A stretch of DNA of 22,196 nt, taken from assembly GCA_015661715.1 (NCBI GenBank), contig DQVN01000141.1, positions 1 to 22,196 on the forward strand. The letters run 5' to 3'. Below the pieces are notes generated by a model, which was not told the origin of the DNA, did no database searches, and was given only the letters and a program-made list of their open reading frames with translations. This DNA is from Sulfurivirga caldicuralii (GTDB lineage: Bacteria > Pseudomonadota > Gammaproteobacteria > Thiomicrospirales > Thiomicrospiraceae). The translations under genes and the position numbers were made by a program. Position 1 is the first letter of the stretch; every line of letters begins with the position of its first letter. This document shows, piece by piece, positions 13,785 through 21,483 of the stretch.

Positions 13785-15247
13785 TAGAAATAGGCCCCCT
13801 CCTCAACCGCTTGCTGAGGGGCATAACTTTCAAAACGGGTGTACTCCCCAATAAAGGTCATCAGCACGGTATCAATCGGGCCATTACGGTGCTTGCCAAT
13901 GATGATTTCAGCAACCCCCTTCTTCTCCGTATCCCGGTTATACACCTCATCCCGATAGATAAACATGATCAGGTCTGCATCCTGCTCAATGGCGCCCGAT
14001 TCACGCAGATCCGACATCTTCGGCCGTTTATCCGGGCGCTGTTCCAAAGAGCGGTTCAACTGAGACAAGGCAATAACCGGAATATTCAGCTCCTTGGCCA
14101 GCGCCTTGAGCCCCCGGGATATTTCCGAAATCTCATTGACCCGATTCTCCACATTCGCCGAACCCCGCATTAGCTGCAAATAATCGATCACAATCAGCCC
14201 CAGCCCTGTGATGGCGTTTTCCGCCTCCTCTTCACTTTTACCTGCATCCAGTGCGGCCTTGCGTTGGCGATCGCGGATATCCTTGTCAATGCGGCGGGCC
14301 CGGGCGCGCAGGTCATTAACGCTCAAGGCGGGGGTATCGTCAATATAGAGCGCCGCCTCGTCCAAAATGGCGATGGCGCGGTTCAGTTTAGGCCAATCCT
14401 CACTCTGCAGCTTACCGGTACGGATCCGGTTAGCAGGAATACGCCCAATGGAGCTGATCATGCGCATCACCAACTGCTCTCCGGGCATCTCCAGACTGAA
14501 GATGGCCACCGGCATTTTGCCCAGAGTGGCGACATTTTCGGCAATATTCATGGAAAAAGTGGTCTTCCCCATCGACGGCCGCCCGGCGATAATAATCAGA
14601 TCTCCCGGTTGCAAACCGGCTGTCAACTCATCCAAGTCCTTGTAATGGGTCGGCAACCCGGTAATGGGGCTGTCGGACTCATACAGGGTTTCAATTTTCT
14701 CCAGCGCCTTAGCCAGGAGCACATCAATGCTTTGATAATCCCGCTCCTTATCAGCACCATGTTCTGCAATGGCCATGATGCGCGTTTCAGCCACATCCAG
14801 CACTTCACGCACTGTTTTGCCATCAGGGAAATAAGCCATCTCCACAATCTCGTTGCCTGCGCCGATCAACTGGCGGAGAATGGCCTTTTCGCGCACGATG
14901 CCGGCATAGTAGAGCAGATTGGCACTGCTGGGAATATTCTTCAGCAACGCCACCACAAAAGCTTTACCGCCTATCTCATCCAACCGTCGGGTGGATTCAA
15001 GAAAATCCACCACACTGATGGCATCATAGGGCCGTCCTTTTTCATGCAAGGTTGTGATGGCTTCAAACAGCGTGCGGTGCGCGCCCACATAAAAGTCATC
15101 CGCATGAATGATGGCGGCGACCTCTTCAAACTGAGCATTTTCCAACATCAGTCCCCCCACCACGGACTGCTCCGCTTCGAGCGAATGGGGGGGTACTTTC
15201 AGGCTGGCATCATCTTGCGGGGCAGGAAAAGAGATTGTCTGGTTCAT
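13784..15247 (-). CDS. dnaB: Replicative DNA helicase DnaB, with a charged insertion before Walker B
   Basis: Hexameric 5'-3' helicase of the replication fork, 487 residues. The N-terminal primase-interacting domain starts with LKVPPHSLEAEQSVVGG (about residues 17-32). The RecA-like domain has Walker A GRPSMGKT at 222-229, Walker B LIVIDYLQLM at 351-360 and the conserved SQLNRSLE and DLRESGAIEQDAD segments. Between RARRI and Walker B there are about 30 residues, where E. coli has about 8; the extra stretch (about 321-350) is rich in Asp, Lys, Arg and Glu. It is too short for an intein and keeps the frame. ATG at 15247 fits homologue alignments but has no Shine-Dalgarno, and an intrinsic terminator ends 23 bases upstream. 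The stop overlaps alr. Confidence 0.95.
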   Translation of the reverse strand: MNQTISFPAPQDDASLKVPPHSLEAEQSVVGGLMLENAQFEEVAAIIHADDFYVGAHRTLFEAITTLHEKGRPYDAISVVDFLESTRRLDEIGGKAFVVALLKNIPSSANLLYYAGIVREKAILRQLIGAGNEIVEMAYFPDGKTVREVLDVAETRIMAIAEHGADKERDYQSIDVLLAKALEKIETLYESDSPITGLPTHYKDLDELTAGLQPGDLIIIAGRPSMGKTTFSMNIAENVATLGKMPVAIFSLEMPGEQLVMRMISSIGRIPANRIRTGKLQSEDWPKLNRAIAILDEAALYIDDTPALSVNDLRARARRIDKDIRDRQRKAALDAGKSEEEAENAITGLGLIVIDYLQLMRGSANVENRVNEISEISRGLKALAKELNIPVIALSQLNRSLEQRPDKRPKMSDLRESGAIEQDADLIMFIYRDEVYNRDTEKKGVAEIIIGKHRNGPIDTVLMTFIGEYTRFESYAPQQAVEEGAYF

Positions 15248-15264
15248 GTGACATATTTTAGAAC

Positions 15265-15288
15265 GAAAAAAGCGGCCCAACGGCCGCT
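15265..15288 (-). terminator. Intrinsic terminator between rplI and dnaB
   Basis: AGCGGCC (15271-15277) and GGCCGCT (15282-15288) form a perfect 7-base stem with a four-base loop. On the minus strand it is followed by a T tract (A run at 15265-15270). It should end much of the rpsF-rplI transcript; dnaB then needs read-through or its own promoter. Ts also flank the other side, so it could work in both directions. Confidence 0.85.
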
Positions 15289-15319
15289 TTTTCTCTGATC
15301 GGACAGACCAGACCGTGAA

Positions 15320-15775
15320 TCAGGCCTGATTTTCCGGCTGAACATCCACCGTGATGGTGGCCACCACATCCGGGTGCAGCGCCACATCGATTTCATAAGT
15401 ACCCACGTGGCGGATGGCGCCTTCCGGCATGCGCACCTGTTTACGCTCCACCTGGAAGCCCGCTTCACCCAGCTTCTCAGCAATATCGTGGGTGCCCACG
15501 GAACCGAACAGCTTGCCTTCATCCCCAGCCGTCGCTGTAATGGTAAATACCTGACCATGCAGCTTCTCATAGTCAGCCTGCGCTGCCGCCAATTGCTCGG
15601 CCGCCAGACGCTCCAGTTCCGCACGGCGGGCTTCAAACTCTGCCAGGTTATCAGGTGTGGCCGGCTTAGCCTTGCCCTGCGGGATCAGATAGTTGCGGGC
15701 ATAACCCGGCTTGACGGAAACCACATCACCCAGTTCACCTAGGTTTTGTACTTTTTCCAACAGAATAACGTTCAT
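15320..15775 (-). CDS. rplI: 50S ribosomal protein L9
   Basis: Large-subunit ribosomal protein that binds 23S rRNA near the L1 stalk. The 151-residue length is standard. The N-terminal RNA-binding domain shows [19 protein letters not shown] followed by [14 protein letters not shown] (residues about 4-36). A long charged connecting helix (about 45-75) precedes the C-terminal domain ([14 protein letters not shown]). A GAGG lies upstream of ATG 15775. Only 3 bases separate it from the DUF2232 gene before it. A terminator follows its stop by about 30 bases. Confidence 0.96.
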   Translation of the reverse strand: MNVILLEKVQNLGELGDVVSVKPGYARNYLIPQGKAKPATPDNLAEFEARRAELERLAAEQLAAAQADYEKLHGQVFTITATAGDEGKLFGSVGTHDIAEKLGEAGFQVERKQVRMPEGAIRHVGTYEIDVALHPDVVATITVDVQPENQA

Positions 15776-15778
15776 GGT

Positions 15779-16684
15779 CTATTCCTCATTTATAGGCGGT
15801 GCATATCGTTGACGAAGATCCATCCAGATATCAAACAGCGCAATCAACGCCAACAGCAAAATCATCTGCGGGAACAGCAACAGCAAAACATAGGTGGCTA
15901 TCAGCCAGTTGGTACTCATCTGGCGACGTTCCACCAGGGCATGGATCACAGCCAAGCCATGAAACATTAACCCAGCAGAGAGCACGGCGAATAGATCCGA
16001 AATCAAACCGTGCTGCTGGGGGCCGATCAGCAGCCCTGCCAGGGCCACGATCCCAGTCAACCATGCCAACTGCCGCGGAAGACTCAGGCGGTGAAAATCC
16101 TGCTGAAATCGCCCCGGGGCATAAAGCAGACTCTGCCACCAGCGCGCAAACAGCACCATCGACACCCACAGAATAACCATGGACATGGCGAGCATACTGG
16201 TGGCCAACTGGGCCACTTGCGCCCAGGTACTCTCAGGCACATGCATGTCCGCCTGCTCCATCGCCGGCGCAAAGAGGGTGGTAAACAGTTGCTGCCACCA
16301 ACCGATAGGATCATCCACGACCAGATGAAACCCAATCACCAGGGTGCCGACCAGCCAGATCACCAGCTGAATCATCGTCGCCAGGCTGCCTGTGGTCCGC
16401 AATACACTGGCCAGCACCCAGGCAGGGAGCATGAATTCAACCACACCCACCACCGCCAGCCAGATGTTTTGCGTTGTCGCCCACGCCAATAGCAGCTGTA
16501 CCAATGCGGCAACACCCAATACCTGCGCGCCTTCCTTGATGCCCACGCGCAATGTCACCAGTGCAATGGCTGCACCCAACAGAAAGCCCACCGGTGCCAG
16601 CCACAAGGTCAGCACGCTCAGCGAGGCGACAGTAATAAACGCCTCTTTAGGGCCTTGCATCACATAGCGGGCGAGAAAGAGCAC
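15779..16684 (-). CDS. DUF2232 (YybS-like) integral membrane protein
   Basis: A 301-residue, very hydrophobic protein with about eight predicted membrane helices, placed between rpsR and rplI as in Pseudomonas-type rpsF operons. The N-terminus LARYVMQGPKEAFIT resembles the LAxFIMRGxxQA start of DUF2232 proteins. That is why I take the GTG at 16684 rather than ATG at 16660, which would remove half of that motif. AGGGA lies about 10 bases before the GTG. The C-terminal part has GLAVIHALVERRQ and a final LFDIWMDLRQR. The biochemical role of the family is unknown. The gap to rpsR is 22 bases and to rplI 3 bases, so it is cotranscribed with ribosomal proteins. Confidence 0.85.
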   Translation of the reverse strand: MLFLARYVMQGPKEAFITVASLSVLTLWLAPVGFLLGAAIALVTLRVGIKEGAQVLGVAALVQLLLAWATTQNIWLAVVGVVEFMLPAWVLASVLRTTGSLATMIQLVIWLVGTLVIGFHLVVDDPIGWWQQLFTTLFAPAMEQADMHVPESTWAQVAQLATSMLAMSMVILWVSMVLFARWWQSLLYAPGRFQQDFHRLSLPRQLAWLTGIVALAGLLIGPQQHGLISDLFAVLSAGLMFHGLAVIHALVERRQMSTNWLIATYVLLLLFPQMILLLALIALFDIWMDLRQRYAPPINEE

Positions 16685-16706
16685 GCTTGCCGTTCCCTAT
16701 ACTTTT

Positions 16707-16934
16707 TTACTTGTGCTGATCAGTGTAGGGGATCAGCGCCAGATAACGGGCACGCTTGATGGCATTGCTCAGCATGCGCTGATGCTTGGCACAAGTACCG
16801 GTAATCCGGCTGGGCACGATCTTGTAGGTTTCTGTAATGTAGGACTTCAGCGTATCCAGATCCTTATAGTCGATCTCAGTCACGCCGTTTGCGCAGAATT
16901 TGCAATATTTCTTACGACCAAAACTTCTTGCCAT
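16707..16934 (-). CDS. rpsR: 30S ribosomal protein S18, cysteine-containing (C+) form
   Basis: Small-subunit protein that pairs with S6 on the platform of the 30S subunit. Its 75 residues include [26 protein letters not shown] and [15 protein letters not shown], all standard for S18. It has C11-x2-C14 and C48-x2-H51, the residues of the zinc-ribbon-like C+ form. E. coli and Pseudomonas S18 lack this set (FCRFTA and TRAKYQ or TKARYQ). AAGGAG precedes ATG 16934. It is 11 bases after rpsF and is probably autoregulated with it by the S6:S18 complex binding the leader. Confidence 0.96.
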   Translation of the reverse strand: MARSFGRKKYCKFCANGVTEIDYKDLDTLKSYITETYKIVPSRITGTCAKHQRMLSNAIKRARYLALIPYTDQHK

Positions 16935-16945
16935 CGTCAGACTCC

Positions 16946-17272
16946 TTAAGCGGCTTTATCGTTGTTCAACGGAGAAGGCGTGGTGATCGCCTCATCACGA
17001 CGGATAATCAGATCACGCAGAATAGCGTCGTTGTAGTAGAACAGGTTCTGCAGCTCTTTCAAGGTGTCATTGTCACACTCGATGTTCATCAATACATAGT
17101 GCGCCTTGTGAACTTTATCGATCAGGTAAGCCAACTGACGACGGCCCCAGTCTTCTAGACGGTGGATCTTGCCACCCTTCTCTTCGATCAGATGACGGTA
17201 ACGCTCGACCATAGCAGGCACCTGCTCGCTCTGATCGGGATGCACCATCAGTACGATTTCGTAATGACGCAT
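16946..17272 (-). CDS. rpsF: 30S ribosomal protein S6
   Basis: Small-subunit protein, 108 residues, partner of S18. [17 protein letters not shown] at the start and [16 protein letters not shown] (about 35-50) are the family core; [20 protein letters not shown] follows. I start at ATG 17272 because AAGGAG lies 6-7 bases before it, rather than at an in-frame upstream start at 17317 that adds an unrelated 15 residues. The C-terminus is short (PLNNDKAA) and lacks the long poly-acidic tail of E. coli S6. It is the first gene of the rpsF-rpsR-DUF2232-rplI unit and has a structured leader and promoter upstream. Confidence 0.95.
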   Translation of the reverse strand: MRHYEIVLMVHPDQSEQVPAMVERYRHLIEEKGGKIHRLEDWGRRQLAYLIDKVHKAHYVLMNIECDNDTLKELQNLFYYNDAILRDLIIRRDEAITTPSPLNNDKAA

Positions 17273-17308
17273 GGTTTTCTCCTTATGGTTCATTGAACGA
17301 TCAAATGA

Positions 17309-17349
17309 GCCTTCCAACCGCCCAGCACAAAGCCGGTCGGCGGTAAGGC
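17309..17349 (-). promoter_or_regulatory. rpsF leader hairpin, candidate S6:S18 autoregulatory element
   Basis: On the minus strand GCCTT (17349-17345) pairs with AAGGC (17313-17309). Inside, ACCGCC (17344-17339) pairs perfectly with GGCGGT (17322-17317), enclosing a CCGG-CTTTGTG-CTG inner part. A hairpin just before the rpsF ribosome site, carrying CCG-containing inner loops, is where the known S6:S18-binding leader motif sits in many bacteria. I infer that role from position and general shape and have not matched every conserved base. Confidence 0.5.
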
Positions 17350-17414
17350 AAGGGTTTTACAGGGGGTCCCCCTAAATTTTTCAAGCTGCCAACAAGCAGC
17401 CTGAAAAAGAAGGG

Positions 17415-17442
17415 ATTATACGGGAAAAAGGCCTAAAAACAA
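17415..17442 (-). promoter_or_regulatory. Sigma-70 promoter of the rpsF operon
   Basis: On the minus strand TTGTTT (17442-17437), a 16-base spacer and a perfect TATAAT (17420-17415) form a strong-looking promoter about 140 bases before the rpsF ATG. Transcription would start near 17408, immediately at the foot of a long hairpin (17377-17408). Confidence 0.65.
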
Positions 17443-17470
17443 CGAAATAGGGTAAAAATTGACATTTAAC

Positions 17471-18175
17471 CTAACAACTGGCCTGTTGCATTTCATTGGC
17501 AACCCGTTGTAGCGCTTCGAGGGGGTCATGGGCCTGGGTGATGGGGCGCCCGACCACCAGATAGTCACTGCCAGCCGCCAGCGCCTCTGCAGGGGTCATA
17601 ATGCGGGTTTGATCTCCTTTTGCCGCCCAAGCGGGGCGTATGCCCGGGGTAACCAGGACAAAATCATCCCCTAACTGGCGTTTCAGCAGTACCGCCTCCT
17701 GCGCAGAGCAAACCACACCGTCCAAACCCGCCTGCTGCGCCAACTTCCCCAAGCGCAGTACATTGTCCTGCGCGTGCCCCGGCAGACCCACAGCTGCCAA
17801 TTCAGCTTGACCCATACTGGTGAGAATGGTTACCGCAATCAATTTTGGGGGAGCTGCAACATCGTCTAGCGCCGCTTTAGCGGCTGCCAACATGCGTGGC
17901 CCTCCCAAGGCATGGACATTCACCATCCACACGCCTAAGTCGGCCGCTGCACGTACTGCCTTTTCAACGGTGTTGGGAATGTCATGAAACTTCAGATCCA
18001 GAAAGATATCGAAACCCCGCTGCTGCAAAGTTTCCACCAGTTGAGGACCGCCCCGGGTAAACAGTTCCTTGCCCACTTTTAAGCGACACAGGTTGGGCTC
18101 TAATGCCGCAGCCAAATCTAACGCCATTTCAGGGAGATTGAAGTCTAAAGCGACAATTAGACGGGGTTCATTCAT
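17471..18175 (-). CDS. pyrF: Orotidine 5'-phosphate decarboxylase
   Basis: Last step of UMP synthesis, cytoplasmic. The 234-residue chain has the catalytic array D60-x-K62-x2-D65 in DLKFHDIPNTV. It also has IVALDF at the start, KVGKELF (33-39), and the phosphate-binding end LVTPGIRPAW and YLVVGRPIT. Its ATG (18175) lies inside the end of lapA, overlapping 8 bases, so it is translated in the ihfB-lapA-pyrF operon. No good terminator is seen after its stop; the rpsF promoter lies within 60 bases. Confidence 0.96.
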   Translation of the reverse strand: MNEPRLIVALDFNLPEMALDLAAALEPNLCRLKVGKELFTRGGPQLVETLQQRGFDIFLDLKFHDIPNTVEKAVRAAADLGVWMVNVHALGGPRMLAAAKAALDDVAAPPKLIAVTILTSMGQAELAAVGLPGHAQDNVLRLGKLAQQAGLDGVVCSAQEAVLLKRQLGDDFVLVTPGIRPAWAAKGDQTRIMTPAEALAAGSDYLVVGRPITQAHDPLEALQRVANEMQQASC

Positions 18176-18509
18176 GAGGCTTGACCAGTGATTGGTGAGT
18201 ACTTTGGGTGATCTGCTCTTGACGCTGCGTCACCAGTCGTTGACGAAGTTTCACCTGCTCTGCTTCACAGCGGGCCAGCTTGCGTTGCAGGCGTCGTTGG
18301 CGCCAACGCCACACCATCCACTGAGTACTGGCGAACAGCACCGTCACTACCATACCTGCGGTAACGGCTAGCGCCAGCAGCACAGATAACGGCCAGTGCA
18401 CCGAACCACCAGGATAATTAAACTGAACCGGGTGGGGGTTCATCACACCCAGCACCACGCCCAATGTGGCAAACAGTAACAGTAGGATCCAGAAAATCAG
18501 TTTACGCAT
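18168..18509 (-). CDS. lapA: LapA-type (DUF1049) inner-membrane protein
   Basis: A 113-residue membrane protein of the kind that in E. coli (LapA/YciS) acts with LapB in controlling lipopolysaccharide assembly. Two hydrophobic helices (about 3-22 and 40-62) flank NPHPVQFNYPGG, the family's conserved inter-helix segment. A basic, Gln/Arg-rich cytoplasmic coiled tail follows. Its ATG directly abuts the ihfB stop (TGAATG), and its end overlaps pyrF. lapB, often next in other gammaproteobacteria, is replaced here by pyrF. Confidence 0.85.
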   Translation of the reverse strand: MRKLIFWILLLLFATLGVVLGVMNPHPVQFNYPGGSVHWPLSVLLALAVTAGMVVTVLFASTQWMVWRWRQRRLQRKLARCEAEQVKLRQRLVTQRQEQITQSTHQSLVKPHE

Positions 18510-18815
18510 TCAGCGAATTATATCGGTAAATGCACGTGATTCATTCACTTTCTCCCGCAGGGCTTTACCCGGCTTGAAATGGGGCACACGTCTGGCTGGT
18601 AAAGGGACTTGCTCGCCCGTTTTAGGATTGCGCCCTAAACGGGCTTTGCGCTGATGCAGGCTAAAGCTGCCAAAACCCCGAATTTCGATACGCTGCCCGT
18701 GCGCCAGGGCATCGATCATGGTATCTAAAATCGTATTGACGGACTGCTCAATGTCCTTGTGGGTAAACTGGTCCAGCTTGTGACTCAAGGATTCGATCAA
18801 TTCGGACTTAGTCAT
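18510..18815 (-). CDS. ihfB: Integration host factor, beta subunit
   Basis: Sequence-specific DNA-bending protein acting as a heterodimer with IHF-alpha in replication, recombination and sigma-54 promoter architecture. The 101 residues include [20 protein letters not shown] and [10 protein letters not shown], with the intercalating proline P64. [15 protein letters not shown] closes the fold. I use ATG 18815, with GAGG 8 bases before it; a longer in-frame start at 18929 would add a stretch overlapping the rpsA-end hairpins. It lies between rpsA and lapA as in other gammaproteobacteria. Confidence 0.96.
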   Translation of the reverse strand: MTKSELIESLSHKLDQFTHKDIEQSVNTILDTMIDALAHGQRIEIRGFGSFSLHQRKARLGRNPKTGEQVPLPARRVPHFKPGKALREKVNESRAFTDIIR

Positions 18816-18831
18816 GGCATGCCTCACGCTG

Positions 18832-18860
18832 AACATAGGGAATAGACAAAATAGAAACAA
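18832..18860 (-). promoter_or_regulatory. Possible ihfB promoter
   Basis: On the minus strand TTGTTT (18860-18855) and TATGTT (18837-18832) are 17 bases apart, just after the rpsA-end hairpins and shortly before the ihfB ribosome site. Both hexamers are imperfect, so this is tentative. Confidence 0.35.
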
Positions 18861-18875
18861 GACAATCTCTGAAGA

Positions 18876-18939
18876 GGCTTTCTCAAACACGGGTTTGAGA
18901 AAGCCCCCGCAGGAGCTTCCACCGCGCAAACGCGCGGTG
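18876..18939 (-). terminator. Tandem hairpins after rpsA
   Basis: The first hairpin has an 8-base perfect stem CACCGCGC/GCGCGGTG (18920-18927 and 18932-18939). The second has a 13-base perfect stem, GGCTTTCTCAAAC (18876-18888) with its complement at 18893-18905, and a four-base loop. The second is followed on the minus strand by TCTTCAGAG rather than a run of Ts. They may terminate weakly, or protect or process the rpsA mRNA 3' end. Confidence 0.5.
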
Positions 18940-18954
18940 TCATGCAGGTGTCAA

Positions 18955-20607
18955 TCAGCCCTTGAGCTGATCTTTGAGCAGGTCGCCCAAGGTGGTGGCG
19001 GCCTTCTCCTGCTTAGCGGTATAGCTCTTGACCGCGTCCTTCTCTTCCTTCTGGGCCTTCGCCTTCACGGACAAGGTAATATTGCGATTCTTACGATCGA
19101 TATTGGTGATCATCGCCTCGACGGTGTCACCTTCCTTCAGGTTGGCCGTGCTCTCATCCAGCTCGGATTTACGCAGGTAGCCTTCCACCTCATCTGCCAG
19201 CTCAACAATGAAGCCTTTATCGTCGGCAGATTTCACCGTACCGGTAACAATGCTGCCTTTGCCATGCTCCGCAATATAGGTGGAGAATGGATCCTGGGCC
19301 AACTGTTTCAGACCCAGTGAAATCCGCTCACGCTCAGGGTCGATGGCCAGAATGACGGTCTCCAGCTCTTCGCCCTTCTTGAACTTACGGATCGCTTCTT
19401 CGCCCGGCTCGTTCCAGCTAATATCGCTAAGGTGGATCAAACCATCGATCCCCCCTTCAAGACCGATGAAGATACCGAAGTCGGTGATGGACTTGATCTG
19501 TCCCTTGATTCGTTCGCCCTTACTGTGATTTTTAGCGAACTCTTCCCAGGGATTCGGCTGGGTCTGCTTCAGAGACAGGCTGATGCGGCGACGATCCTGA
19601 TCCACATCCAGCACCTTCACTTTCACCTGCTCGCCCAGCTTGACCACCTTAGACGGATGGATATTGCGGTTGGTCCAATCCAACTCGGAGGTATGCACCA
19701 GCCCTTCGATACCGTCCTCGATCTCCACAAAGGCACCATAGTCGGTGATATTGGCCACGCGTCCATCCACTTCCGTGCCAATGGGATAACGAGCCACCAA
19801 ATCCTTCCATGGATCGTCCTGCAGTTGCTTCAGCCCCAGGGATACGCGGTTTTTCTCCTGATCGTACTTCAGCACCATCACTTCCACTTCGTCGCCCACG
19901 TTCAACAGCTCGGACGGGTGGTTAACGCGGCGCCACGCCATATCAGTAATATGTAGCAGACCATCGATGCCGCCCAGGTCGATGAAGGCACCGTAATCGG
20001 TCAGGTTCTTGACAATGCCCTTCAGCACCGCACCTTCTTTCAGTTGCTTCAACAGCTCTTCACGGTCAGCGCTGTACTCTTCCTCGATCACAGCGCGACG
20101 GGAAACAACCACATTGTTGCGCTTACGGTCCAGCTTGACGATCTTCAGCTCCACATCATTGCCTTCCAGGAAGCCGAAATCGCGCACTGGACGGATATCC
20201 ACAAGTGAACCCGGCAAAAAGCCCCGCACCCCATCGATTTCAACGGTCAGACCCCCTTTAACCTTGCCGGTAACACGACCCTGAATGGTTTCGTTGTTTT
20301 CCATGGCCGCTTCGAGACGGTCCCATGTCTTGGCGCGCTTGGCCTTTTCCCGAGACAGGCGCGTTTCGCCGAAACCGTCTTCCAGCATGTCCACATAGAC
20401 TTCGACTTCATCGCCCACCTGGATGTCCAGCTCGCCGTTTTCGTTTTCAAATTCCTTACGGGGAATAGCGGATTCGGACTTCATGCCCGCGTCGACCCAG
20501 ACATATTCCTTGTCAATGCCTACGACCCGGCCAACAACCAGTGTGCCGGTTTTGAATTTATCTTCTTGAAGGGATTGTTCAAATAGTTCTGCAAATGATT
20601 CACTCAT
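18955..20607 (-). CDS. rpsA: 30S ribosomal protein S1
   Basis: Six-domain mRNA-binding protein of the small subunit needed for initiation on many structured messages. The 550 residues hold six S1 (OB-fold) repeats, roughly at 20-87, 105-171, 192-260, 277-347, 364-434 and 451-520. The repeated DYGAFV/I-x-GLLHITD and [12 protein letters not shown] segments are clear. The first two are the S2-binding domains. The start [13 protein letters not shown] aligns with E. coli MTESFAQLFEESL. ATG 20607 has no strong Shine-Dalgarno (only GGTAGACC), as is usual for the autoregulated rpsA start. It is separated from cmk by 207 bases containing the hairpin array at 20755-20805. Confidence 0.97.
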   Translation of the reverse strand: MSESFAELFEQSLQEDKFKTGTLVVGRVVGIDKEYVWVDAGMKSESAIPRKEFENENGELDIQVGDEVEVYVDMLEDGFGETRLSREKAKRAKTWDRLEAAMENNETIQGRVTGKVKGGLTVEIDGVRGFLPGSLVDIRPVRDFGFLEGNDVELKIVKLDRKRNNVVVSRRAVIEEEYSADREELLKQLKEGAVLKGIVKNLTDYGAFIDLGGIDGLLHITDMAWRRVNHPSELLNVGDEVEVMVLKYDQEKNRVSLGLKQLQDDPWKDLVARYPIGTEVDGRVANITDYGAFVEIEDGIEGLVHTSELDWTNRNIHPSKVVKLGEQVKVKVLDVDQDRRRISLSLKQTQPNPWEEFAKNHSKGERIKGQIKSITDFGIFIGLEGGIDGLIHLSDISWNEPGEEAIRKFKKGEELETVILAIDPERERISLGLKQLAQDPFSTYIAEHGKGSIVTGTVKSADDKGFIVELADEVEGYLRKSELDESTANLKEGDTVEAMITNIDRKNRNITLSVKAKAQKEEKDAVKSYTAKQEKAATTLGDLLKDQLKG

Positions 20608-20754
20608 GGATGGTCTACCAGTTTTAAGTTTCCAGCCGCTTATCCCTTCCCTTTGGGGTGCCGAAGGTTAAAGCGGTTCAGTTCACATTCAGGCCAGCCC
20701 CAATCCAGCCCGCCCATTCAACGCATTAAGCGACAATGGATAAAACAAAAAAGA
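20608..20754 (-). other. rpsA 5' leader region
   Basis: This stretch lies between the cmk terminator and the rpsA start. It must hold the rpsA leader, where S1 autoregulation acts in E. coli. I find no convincing -35/-10 pair here. Its GC-rich middle and AT-rich start codon surroundings suggest structure, but I do not assign any. Confidence 0.35.
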
Positions 20755-20778
20755 AAAAAGAGCCATAAAGCTCTTTTT
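20755..20778 (-). terminator. Intrinsic terminator after cmk, possibly conditional
   Basis: AAAAAGAGC (20755-20763) and GCTCTTTTT (20770-20778) make a perfect 9-base stem with a six-base loop. It is followed on the minus strand by a T-rich tract. A second perfect hairpin (20781-20805) lies between it and the cmk stop; the two can be rearranged into an exclusive third pairing, so termination may be regulated. Confidence 0.75.
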
Positions 20779-20814
20779 AATCAATAACTTAAAAAGAGTT
20801 ATTGAAATTGTGGA

Positions 20815-21483
20815 TCAGCAATTGATCCCTTTGGCGCGCATCACTTCACACGCCTGCGCCACCACTTCATCCAGGCTCAGATGGCTGGTGTCAATGACAA
20901 AGGCATCTTCTGCCGGTTTCAGTGGCGCCACTGTACGGTTACGGTCACGGTCATCCCGCGCCTCGATCTCCCGTACAATTTGATCAATGTTAGCATCAAC
21001 CCCTTGATTTATCAACTGGTTATAACGCCTTTGCGCCCGCACGGGTGCGCTGGCATCCAGAAACAGCTTGACCTGTGCTTCGGGAAAGACCACGGTTCCC
21101 ATATCCCGCCCATCGGCCACCAGGCCGGGGGATTGGACAAAGTCCCGCTGACGCGCCAGCAAGGCCTCCCGCACCTGGGGGATGGCCGCCACTTTAGACG
21201 CCATGGCAGCCACCCCTTCGGTGCGGATCGCCGTGGTGATATCCGTGTCCGCAAACCAGATCCGGCCGGCCTCGAAACGCACGGGCAGATCGCGGGCCAG
21301 GGCCACCACCGCAGCTGTGTCCTCCGGATCCAGGTTTTGCTGCAATACACCCCACGCCAGCGCCCGATAGATGGCACCACTGTCGAGAAAGTGAAAACCC
21401 AGCTTCTCCACCAGTTTTTGTGCCAGTGTGCCCTTGCCCACACCACTCGGCCCGTCGATGGTGATGACCGGTACCTGCTTCAT
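20815..21483 (-). CDS. cmk: Cytidylate (CMP/dCMP) kinase
   Basis: Phosphorylates CMP and dCMP with ATP in the cytoplasm. The 222-residue length matches the bacterial long-type enzyme with the NMP-binding insert. The P-loop is GPSGVGKGT at residues 11-19. LDSGAIYRALAW, VADGRDMGTVVFP and RDDRDRNRTVAPLKPA are family hallmarks; the last includes the lid arginines. The ATG overlaps the aroA stop as ATGA, indicating coupling. The aroA-cmk-rpsA order is typical of Pseudomonas-like genomes. The stop is 10 bases before the first of two attenuator-like hairpins. Confidence 0.96.
   Translation of the reverse strand: MKQVPVITIDGPSGVGKGTLAQKLVEKLGFHFLDSGAIYRALAWGVLQQNLDPEDTAAVVALARDLPVRFEAGRIWFADTDITTAIRTEGVAAMASKVAAIPQVREALLARQRDFVQSPGLVADGRDMGTVVFPEAQVKLFLDASAPVRAQRRYNQLINQGVDANIDQIVREIEARDDRDRNRTVAPLKPAEDAFVIDTSHLSLDEVVAQACEVMRAKGINC

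Noticed and set aside
14198..14287. DnaB insertion as an intein
   Set aside because: It is only about 22-30 residues, with no intein splice-junction residues.
14264..15298. A 344-codon open frame on the plus strand antisense to dnaB
   Set aside because: It lies fully opposite a clear dnaB gene, has no recognisable domain, and has the composition of a shadow frame.
17377..17408. Long hairpin taken as the pyrF terminator
   Set aside because: Ts lie on the 5' arm rather than after the 3' arm in the pyrF direction, and the strong rpsF promoter lies between it and pyrF. A leader hairpin is the better reading.
18816..18929. N-terminal extension of IHF-beta to an upstream start
   Set aside because: The extension is encoded across the rpsA-end hairpin and the candidate promoter, and IHF-beta normally begins MTKSELIE.
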